Source: Sulfuriferula thiophila | Lineage (GTDB): Bacteria; Pseudomonadota; Gammaproteobacteria; Burkholderiales; Sulfuriferulaceae | Direction of reading: 5' to 3' | DNA: 64,000 bases | Assembly: GCF_003864975.1 (NCBI RefSeq) | Contig: NZ_BHGL01000001.1 | Span: 1-64,000, forward strand | Shown here: positions 56,186 to 64,000 of the stretch, piece by piece | How the letters are laid out: each line of letters opens with the position of its first letter | Numbering within the stretch: position 1 is the stretch's first letter | Made by a program: the position numbers and the translations under genes | The notes under the pieces: generated by a model | What the model was told of the DNA's origin: nothing | Database searches by the model: none | The model's input: only the letters and a program-made list of their open reading frames with translations

Positions 56186-58081
56186 ATGAATTACCCGGAT
56201 AAATTTGATGTCATCGTAATTGGCGGTGGGCACGCAGGTACTGAGGCAGCACTGGCCTCGGCGCGCATGGGTGTGCGCACATTATTGCTTACGCATAATA
56301 TTGAGACATTGGGACAGATGTCCTGCAACCCATCGATTGGCGGTATAGGTAAGGGGCATTTAGTTAAGGAAATTGATGCTTTAGGCGGCGCCATGGCCGC
56401 TGCGACTGATGAAGCCGGTATCCAGTTCAGAATTTTAAACTCATCAAAAGGGCCGGCTGTGCGTGCAACTCGCGCACAGGCAGACAGATTATTATATAAG
56501 CAGGCTATTCGAAGCCGCTTAGAAAACCAATCAAATTTATGGTTGTTTCAACAGGCAGTTGACGATCTATTGCTTGAAGGTGATAAGGTAATTGGCGTAA
56601 GAACCCAGTTAGGCTTGTCATTTTACAGTAAGTCTGTCGTGCTAACTGCAGGTACATTTCTGGCTGGATTGATTCATGTTGGGCAATCAAATTATGCAGC
56701 CGGCCGCGCGGGTGACCCGCCGGCGGTAAGCTTGGCGCACCGCTTACGCGAATTTAACTTGCCGGTAGGGAGATTAAAAACCGGAACGCCACCGCGTATA
56801 GATGGTCGAAGTATTGACTATTCAGTGATGCAGATACAACCTGGGGATGATCCTGCACCGGTGTTCTCGTTCATGGGCAGGCGTGATCAGCACCCAAATC
56901 AGTTACCGTGCTGGATAACGCATACCTCTGAACTCACTCATGAAATTATCCGGGGGGGGCTGGATAGGTCGCCCTTATATACAGGAGTAATTGAAGGGGT
57001 CGGTCCACGATATTGTCCTTCTATAGAAGACAAAGTAGTGCGCTTTGCGGATAAGACATCGCACCAGATATTCGTAGAACCGGAAGGATTGACTACGCAT
57101 GAAGTGTATCCAAACGGAATATCTACCAGTTTGCCATTTGATGTACAGCTGGCCTTGGTAAGGTCTATTAAAGGGTTTGAGAACGCGCATTTAATACGAC
57201 CTGGTTATGCTATTGAGTATGATTATTTTGATCCGCGGGGACTAAAGCGTTCATTAGAGACCAAGGCGATATCCGGGCTGTTTTTTGCAGGACAAATTAA
57301 TGGAACAACTGGATATGAAGAGGCGGCAGCTCAGGGATTGCTAGCCGGGATCAATGCGGGTTTATATGCACAAGAGAAGCCTAGCTGGAATCCGAGCAGA
57401 GATGAGGCTTACTTGGGCGTAATGGTTGATGATCTGACCACTTTGGGGGTCACCGAGCCTTATCGTATGTTTACCAGCAGGGCTGAATACAGACTATCTT
57501 TACGTGAAGATAATGCAGATATGCGCCTGACAGAAATCGGGCGTAAATTAGGTGTGGTAGATGATATTCGATGGGCAGCGTTTGTAAACAAAAAGGAACA
57601 AATAGAAACAGAGCAGTCACGTTTACGTGGAGTCTGGGTACGTCCGGAAACGTTAAATAAAATCGAAGCAGATCGTGTATTAGGTAAAGATATTGAACGG
57701 GAATACAGCTTGTATGATTTACTGCGCAGGCCAGATGTTACTTATGAAAAACTAATGACTTTAACTGCTGCCGGGGTTGGAATAACTGATCCGACAATTG
57801 CTGAGCAAGTTGAAATTCAAGCCAAGTATCAGGGTTATATTGAGCGCCAGCGTGGCGAAATCATTCGGGCGCAAGCGCAAGAACATCAAACCTTATCAGC
57901 AGATCTGGATTATACCCAAGTGCAGGGTTTATCGATTGAAGTGCAGCAGAAGTTGAATAAACACAAACCAGAAACGATAGGCCAGGCCTCGCGTATTTCA
58001 GGTGTAACACCCGCCGCAATCTCATTGTTGCTAGTGCATTTGAAACGTCACGGAGACGGCCGTAGAAAGTCCGTAGCATAA
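56186..58081 (+). CDS. mnmG: tRNA uridine-5-carboxymethylaminomethyl modification enzyme MnmG
   Basis: 631 aa. FAD-binding [17 protein letters not shown] near the N-terminus, [20 protein letters not shown] and [12 protein letters not shown], then [13 protein letters not shown]-like ([15 protein letters not shown]) and the C-terminal helical domain. Partner of MnmE. It is followed 2 nt later by rsmG. Confidence 0.97.
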   Translation: MNYPDKFDVIVIGGGHAGTEAALASARMGVRTLLLTHNIETLGQMSCNPSIGGIGKGHLVKEIDALGGAMAAATDEAGIQFRILNSSKGPAVRATRAQADRLLYKQAIRSRLENQSNLWLFQQAVDDLLLEGDKVIGVRTQLGLSFYSKSVVLTAGTFLAGLIHVGQSNYAAGRAGDPPAVSLAHRLREFNLPVGRLKTGTPPRIDGRSIDYSVMQIQPGDDPAPVFSFMGRRDQHPNQLPCWITHTSELTHEIIRGGLDRSPLYTGVIEGVGPRYCPSIEDKVVRFADKTSHQIFVEPEGLTTHEVYPNGISTSLPFDVQLALVRSIKGFENAHLIRPGYAIEYDYFDPRGLKRSLETKAISGLFFAGQINGTTGYEEAAAQGLLAGINAGLYAQEKPSWNPSRDEAYLGVMVDDLTTLGVTEPYRMFTSRAEYRLSLREDNADMRLTEIGRKLGVVDDIRWAAFVNKKEQIETEQSRLRGVWVRPETLNKIEADRVLGKDIEREYSLYDLLRRPDVTYEKLMTLTAAGVGITDPTIAEQVEIQAKYQGYIERQRGEIIRAQAQEHQTLSADLDYTQVQGLSIEVQQKLNKHKPETIGQASRISGVTPAAISLLLVHLKRHGDGRRKSVA

Positions 58082-58083
58082 GT

Positions 58084-58707
58084 ATGCTGAGTCATTTAAA
58101 GGAACAAGCCAAGCAAATCGGCGTGCAGTTGTCAGAAGAAGAGGCAAATAAGCTTATTGCCTATCTGGATTTGATTCAGAAATGGAACCGCATACATAAC
58201 CTGACTGCATTACGTGACCCAGCGAAGATGTTATCCCACCATCTGCTAGATAGCCTCGCTGTAAATCCGTATATAAAAGTGCAGAACCTGCTTGATGTCG
58301 GCAGTGGTGCTGGTTTGCCGGGTATTCCGCTGGCGATAATAAATCAGGATATACACGTCACTCTATCTGATAGCAATAAGAAAAAATCCGTATTTCAGCA
58401 ACAGGTTGTCATAGAACTGGGATTGCGTAATGTTACGGTAGTATCTGGTCGAGTTGAATCAATGAAGGTCGAGAAACAGTTCGATGGAATTATTTCCCGT
58501 GCGTTCTCGGAAATGAATTTATTTATTGAATTAACGCGTAATTTGCTGGCCAAGAATGGATGTTGGTATGCAATGAAAGGCGTATATCCTGAACAGGAAG
58601 TGACAACATTACCCGCGGGTGTGGAGGTGTTGACAATACATGAGTTGGATTTGCCTATACTTGAAGCGCAGCGGCATTTGGTGGTGATGAAAGAGATAAA
58701 TGGCTAA
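58084..58707 (+). CDS. rsmG: 16S rRNA (guanine527-N7)-methyltransferase RsmG
   Basis: 207 aa. WNRIHNLTALRDPAKMLSHH and the SAM-binding LLDVGSGAGLPGIPLA are family motifs. It methylates G527 of 16S rRNA. It overlaps parA by 8 nt. Confidence 0.96.
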   Translation: MLSHLKEQAKQIGVQLSEEEANKLIAYLDLIQKWNRIHNLTALRDPAKMLSHHLLDSLAVNPYIKVQNLLDVGSGAGLPGIPLAIINQDIHVTLSDSNKKKSVFQQQVVIELGLRNVTVVSGRVESMKVEKQFDGIISRAFSEMNLFIELTRNLLAKNGCWYAMKGVYPEQEVTTLPAGVEVLTIHELDLPILEAQRHLVVMKEING

Positions 58708-59461
58708 GACATTTGCAATAACTAACCAGAAGGGTGGTGTTGGTAAAACCACTACCGCAGTGAACCTTGCGGCAAGTTTGTCAGCATCTGGTGCGCGCGT
58801 GCTTTTGGTCGACCTTGATCCACAAGGTAATGCAACCATGGGCAGTGGGGTCAATAAAAGAGAGTTAAAAAAAAGCATTTACCATTTGTTGTTAGGCCTA
58901 GAAACGATTTCATCCATAAAAAAATACAGCCAAAATGGGAAATTCGATATTTTGCCATCGCACCGAGATTTGGCTGGAGCTGAGATAGAGTTAGTTGACG
59001 TGGTTGGCCGCGAAATCCGGCTGAAATCGGCATTGTCAGAAGTTGCGCATGAATACGATTATATGTTGATAGATTGCCCACCCGCATTAAATTTGCTGGC
59101 GGTAAATGCCTTAACGGCAGCAGATGCAGTCATGATTCCGATGCAATGTGAATATTACGCGTTGGAAGGCGTATCAGATCTGGTCAACACCATTAAAAAA
59201 ATTAGAGGCAATTTAAACCCGAGATTAGAAATAGAAGGATTGCTGCGTACGATGTTTGATCCACGGAGCACATTGGCACAACAGGTATCAGAACAGCTAA
59301 AGAACCACTTCGGCAACAAGGTGTATGACACAGTAATACCCAGAAATATTAGATTAGCCGAAGCCCCAAGTTATGGGCAGCCAGCATTAATGTACGACCC
59401 TAGTTCTAAAGGCGCACAAGCTTATATGGCATTGGCCAGGGAAGTTTTAAACAAGCATTAA
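58700..59461 (+). CDS. parA: Chromosome partitioning ATPase ParA (Soj)
   Basis: 253 aa. Deviant Walker A KGGVGKTT at residues about 11-18, LLVDLDPQGNAT and MLIDCPPALN. It forms the dynamic ATPase gradient that moves ParB-parS complexes. A diguanylate cyclase gene separates it from parB. Confidence 0.96.
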   Translation: MAKTFAITNQKGGVGKTTTAVNLAASLSASGARVLLVDLDPQGNATMGSGVNKRELKKSIYHLLLGLETISSIKKYSQNGKFDILPSHRDLAGAEIELVDVVGREIRLKSALSEVAHEYDYMLIDCPPALNLLAVNALTAADAVMIPMQCEYYALEGVSDLVNTIKKIRGNLNPRLEIEGLLRTMFDPRSTLAQQVSEQLKNHFGNKVYDTVIPRNIRLAEAPSYGQPALMYDPSSKGAQAYMALAREVLNKH

Positions 59462-59566
59462 GGTTTGAGAAATAAGTAATTAAATAAAGGGTTACAAAAA
59501 CGCAAATAGTATTGGCAAGTTTACATAAAGCTTGCATAAATGATTCTTTTCTAGAGAGTGTTGTTA

Positions 59567-60808
59567 ATGAGCAAAGGCTTGTCCCGATACAAGAATGTAG
59601 ATTCTGGTTTTTTTTTGAAATCAGTTTTGGCAGCCTTTATTACATTAATCGTCCTGGTTTTAGGACAAATTACCTATGGAATTAATCAGTTAGATATATT
59701 GCAAAAGAAAATAGAAGAATCAACAAGCTTACAGTTTGAAAAGTTAAGGCTGCTTAGTAATGCCGAAACAGTTGGGGTACGACGTAATGCGTCGTTGATA
59801 AAAATGACTTTAAGTAAAGATGAGGCCGAGCGTCGTCATCAATACCAGGAATATGTTCAGTATAATAATTATGCGATGAACGCTATAAAGCAATTATTGC
59901 TATTGGAAACAAATCCAAAAAATAAAGAACTGTTAGAAAAACAAGCAGGAAAGTTACAGCAGGTAAAACGAGTACAATTGGAAGTAATCAGTATTTTGCA
60001 GGCTGGAGATATTGAAGCGGCAAAAATGTTGCTATTAAACAGTGCAATCCAGCAACAAAATCAAGTACGAGATGGCTTTGTAAATTTACGGGAAAATCAG
60101 CAGAATCAGGTCCAAATAGTTCTGAAAAAGGTACAAGCCGAATATGAGTCAACAAGAACGGCAATACTTTGGACAGGCCTGGTTGTTACGATTGCAGTAG
60201 TACTGATAAGTTTGGCAGTCTTGTTCCGGTTGAAAAATCACGTCAGCAATATAGAAACAGAATTGTCTGATCTAAAGGCAAACCAGTCAAAACTTCATAA
60301 AAGGGCAACCCGTGATGCACTAACGGGATTGGCCAACAAAAGTCAATTAAACCGCTTTATTCAGCAAAGAATCAAAAAAAGTAATAAGGCTGCATTTGCA
60401 GTAATGTACTTGGATCTGGATGGGTTCAAAAAAGTTAATGACGAATTTGGGCATGCAGTGGGTGACAGATTGCTATCATTAGCAGCTCAAAGAATGCAAG
60501 GGATGTTAAGAGAAAGTGATTTTATAGCTCGCGTAGGCGGTGATGAATTTATCATAATCTTACAGAGCGGCGACGAGCTGGAATTGGTTGGCATTATAGC
60601 ATCGCAGTTAATAGCATTTTTAGGTGAGCCATTTAGCATAGGATCCATAGCTTGCAAAGTCGGTGTAAGTGTCGGCGTAGCATATTATCCAATGGACGGC
60701 AAAGATGCAGGGCAGCTGATTCATAATGCAGACCAGGCAATGTATGTAGCAAAACGCAACGGAAAAAATCAATATGCAGAATTTGATGGGTCTGCATTAG
60801 AAAAGTAG
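59567..60808 (+). CDS. Membrane diguanylate cyclase between parA and parB
   Basis: 413 aa from ATG 59567. A membrane helix (about 15-38), a long helical periplasmic part (about 40-195, methyl-accepting-protein-like four-helix pattern), a second helix (about 198-222), then GGDEF (about 245-405). The active site is RVGGDEF, with an RESD inhibitory site 5 residues before it, so both catalysis and product control look intact. It splits the normally adjacent parA-parB pair. No SD of good strength is seen. It may link c-di-GMP level to chromosome segregation, or only be a local insertion. Confidence 0.9.
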   Translation: MSKGLSRYKNVDSGFFLKSVLAAFITLIVLVLGQITYGINQLDILQKKIEESTSLQFEKLRLLSNAETVGVRRNASLIKMTLSKDEAERRHQYQEYVQYNNYAMNAIKQLLLLETNPKNKELLEKQAGKLQQVKRVQLEVISILQAGDIEAAKMLLLNSAIQQQNQVRDGFVNLRENQQNQVQIVLKKVQAEYESTRTAILWTGLVVTIAVVLISLAVLFRLKNHVSNIETELSDLKANQSKLHKRATRDALTGLANKSQLNRFIQQRIKKSNKAAFAVMYLDLDGFKKVNDEFGHAVGDRLLSLAAQRMQGMLRESDFIARVGGDEFIIILQSGDELELVGIIASQLIAFLGEPFSIGSIACKVGVSVGVAYYPMDGKDAGQLIHNADQAMYVAKRNGKNQYAEFDGSALEK

Positions 60809-60852
60809 TACGAAATGGCAGACTCGAGAATTGGCTCGGCAAAGGAAAACAA

Positions 60853-61692
60853 ATGAAAAAAATGCGCGGATTAGGTCGGGGTTTAGAGGCGTTGTTAGGT
60901 GAAGACGCGTCATCAACAGCGGCTTATAGCGAATTACAAACCGTGCAGGTACAGAATCTGCAATCTGGTAAATATCAGCCCAGAACCAGAATGGACGCCG
61001 CAAGCCTGAATGCGCTGGCAGAATCCATAAAAGCCCAGGGAGTCATGCAGCCAATACTCGTGAGAGTAATCGGCGAAAACAAAATGGAAATAATTGCTGG
61101 TGAGAGGCGGTGGCGCGCTGCACAACTAGCAGGTCTGACAGAAGTGCCGGTACTTATCAAAACAGTACCGGATAATGCGGCGCTGGCAATGGCGTTAATT
61201 GAGAATATACAGCGAGAAGATTTAAATCCATTAGAAGAGGCTGCGGGTATACAGAGGTTGATTAATGAATTTGGAATGACCCATCAATCCGCAGCGGAGG
61301 CGGTAGGTCGATCAAGAAGCGCAGTAACAAATCTATTGCGATTATTGAATTTGCCAACAGAAATTCAAGAATTAATAATAGATACAAAGCTAGACATGGG
61401 GCATGCCCGAGCGATACTTGTCGCACCGGTAGCGCTGCAGTTGGAAATAGCGGAAGAAGTAATAAAAAAACAATTGTCGGTACGTGAAACAGAGAAACTG
61501 GTAAATAGAAAATTAAATCCGATTGAAGCAAAGGCTAATGCAGTAGATAGGGATGTAATGGATTTGGAAGAAAGTCTGTCTGACCGGTTAGGTGCTAAAG
61601 TTATAATTCAGTCCAGAAAAAATGGTTCTGGTAAGCTGATGATAGAGTACACAAATATTGAGCAGTTGGATAATATAATCAATAAGTTATAG
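60853..61692 (+). CDS. parB: Chromosome partitioning protein ParB (Spo0J)
   Basis: 279 aa. GLGRGLEALLG start, the CTP-binding ParB/Srx domain with SGKYQPRTRMD and ERRWRAAQLAG, ENIQREDLNPLEEA, and the helix-turn-helix SAAEAVGRSRSAVTNLLRLL. It binds the parS sites at 48817 and 56043 and spreads along DNA. Confidence 0.96.
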   Translation: MKKMRGLGRGLEALLGEDASSTAAYSELQTVQVQNLQSGKYQPRTRMDAASLNALAESIKAQGVMQPILVRVIGENKMEIIAGERRWRAAQLAGLTEVPVLIKTVPDNAALAMALIENIQREDLNPLEEAAGIQRLINEFGMTHQSAAEAVGRSRSAVTNLLRLLNLPTEIQELIIDTKLDMGHARAILVAPVALQLEIAEEVIKKQLSVRETEKLVNRKLNPIEAKANAVDRDVMDLEESLSDRLGAKVIIQSRKNGSGKLMIEYTNIEQLDNIINKL

Positions 61693-61825
61693 GGTGATAG
61701 TATAGAAAATAATGGTTGTTAAAAATCAAAGGGTTGCATAAAACGACCTTGGTAAGGTATTATCTCGGATTAATTGCCTGATCGAACTCGATTGGGCTAC
61801 TTAATTCGTGCCTGAATGGTGTGAA

Positions 61826-63095
<1,270 letters not shown>

Positions 63096-63135
63096 GATTT
63101 TATTAATTGTTTGATTTTTAATTGAGGAGTAGTAA

Positions 63136-63375
<240 letters not shown>

Positions 63376-63407
63376 GCTGGAAGTTACGAACGTAGAAAGG
63401 TTCTGGC

Positions 63408-63878
63408 ATGAATATTAATGCTACCCTAATCGGTCAATCTATTACGTTTTTCGTGTTTGTTTGGTTTTGCATGAAATTCGTATGGCCACCGATTATGCAG
63501 GCGCTCAGTGAGCGCAAGAAGCAAATTGCAGATGGTTTGGCTGCAGGTGAACGCGGTAAGCATGAGCTGGAATTAGCATCTAAGCGTGCTAGCGAAAATT
63601 TGCATGAGTCTAAGCAAAAAGCTGCTGAAATTATTGCACAAGCAGAAAAGCGCGCAGTGCAGCTAATTGAAGAAGCGAAAAATGCTGCTAAAGCTGAAGG
63701 CGATCGTATGCTGGCAAGTGCTCAAGCAAGCGTAGCTCAAGAAACAGTTCGCGCTAAAGAAGCACTGCGAGCACAAGTTTCTGAGTTGGCAGTAGCTGGT
63801 GCTGAAAAGATCCTGCGCCGCGAAATTGACGCTAAAGCGCATGCTGAGTTGTTAATCGCTATTCAGAACGAGCTGTAA
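63408..63878 (+). CDS. atpF: ATP synthase F0 subunit b
   Basis: 156 aa. One N-terminal membrane helix (about 8-26) and a long charged coiled-coil (about 35-150) that forms the peripheral stalk. It precedes atpH by 2 nt. Confidence 0.95.
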   Translation: MNINATLIGQSITFFVFVWFCMKFVWPPIMQALSERKKQIADGLAAGERGKHELELASKRASENLHESKQKAAEIIAQAEKRAVQLIEEAKNAAKAEGDRMLASAQASVAQETVRAKEALRAQVSELAVAGAEKILRREIDAKAHAELLIAIQNEL

Positions 63879-63880
63879 TT

Positions 63881-64000
63881 ATGGCCGAGATCGCAACCAT
63901 CGCACGTCCATATGCTGAGGCTGTGTTTCGTCTGGCCAAGGAAACCAGCTCGCTGGATTCCTGGTCAGATCAGTTAGCTTTTGCCCAACTGGTTGCTGCT
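63881..64000 (+). CDS. atpH: ATP synthase F1 subunit delta (partial)
   Basis: The first 40 residues (MAEIATIARPYAEAVFRLAK and following) match the N-terminal helical domain of delta, which joins F1 to the stalk. The gene runs beyond the window. Confidence 0.93.
   Translation, partial: MAEIATIARPYAEAVFRLAKETSSLDSWSDQLAFAQLVAA

Overview
The window reads as a chromosomal replication-origin neighbourhood of a betaproteobacterium, most likely of the Nitrosomonadales type (inferred from protein sequences and gene order, not tested by a tree). The anchor is the origin block: gyrB, dnaN and dnaA on the minus strand; an AT-rich oriC gap with DnaA boxes; then rpmH-rnpA-yidD-yidC-mnmE-mnmG-rsmG-parA-(diguanylate cyclase)-parB-atpI-atpB-atpE-atpF-atpH on the plus strand, running off the right edge. 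Two parS sites lie on either side of the origin.

Left edge (1-3.75 kb) is accessory DNA. The 5' end of an IS110-family transposase is followed by integron-cassette-like units: a membrane/zinc-ribbon gene broken by one in-frame TGA, an attC-like site, and a NERD-domain protein with a topoisomerase-type zinc ribbon. Then come dispersed repeats (a 33-bp element in three copies, a composite hairpin repeat, a REP-like hairpin, a parS-like palindrome), a BrnT-like/CopG-like toxin-antitoxin pair and a DUF4160/DUF2442 pair.

3.75-9.5 kb is an oxidative-chlorine and copper stress island. An ECF sigma factor and its membrane anti-sigma factor (SigF/NrsF type) diverge from periplasmic msrA, the YedZ1/YedY1 methionine sulfoxide reductase pair and mrpX, a Met-rich sacrificial peptide. 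A bufferin set follows directly: bufA (four-Cys precursor), bufB (DUF692 MNIO oxygenase) and bufC (DUF2063).

9.5-24.3 kb is housekeeping: an EAL-HDOD signalling protein, metX-metW, an Mla-type lipid ABC transporter (STAS-permease, ATPase, MCE protein, lipoprotein), htpX, fmt-def, a LysM protein, dprA, smg and topA. 25.3-35.6 kb has a large GGDEF/EAL protein, then a tripartite heavy-metal-type RND pump with its own two-component system.

35.8-46.3 kb is a block of small envelope or stress proteins: lipoproteins, OmpA, DUF3309, Lmo0937-like, DUF883/YqjE/YqjK, an AI-2E exporter-like protein, a phospholipase D, a BON-domain lipoprotein and CsbD. It ends with a 140-bp MITE inserted just upstream of a decayed osmB-like gene. 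A palindromic core, TACGCTARCGTA, occurs three times in and around this block.

Most notable points: the combined HOCl/copper island, the diguanylate cyclase between parA and parB, the IS110-attC junction, the repeat array between cassette-like units, the shared palindrome, and the MITE/pseudogene pair.
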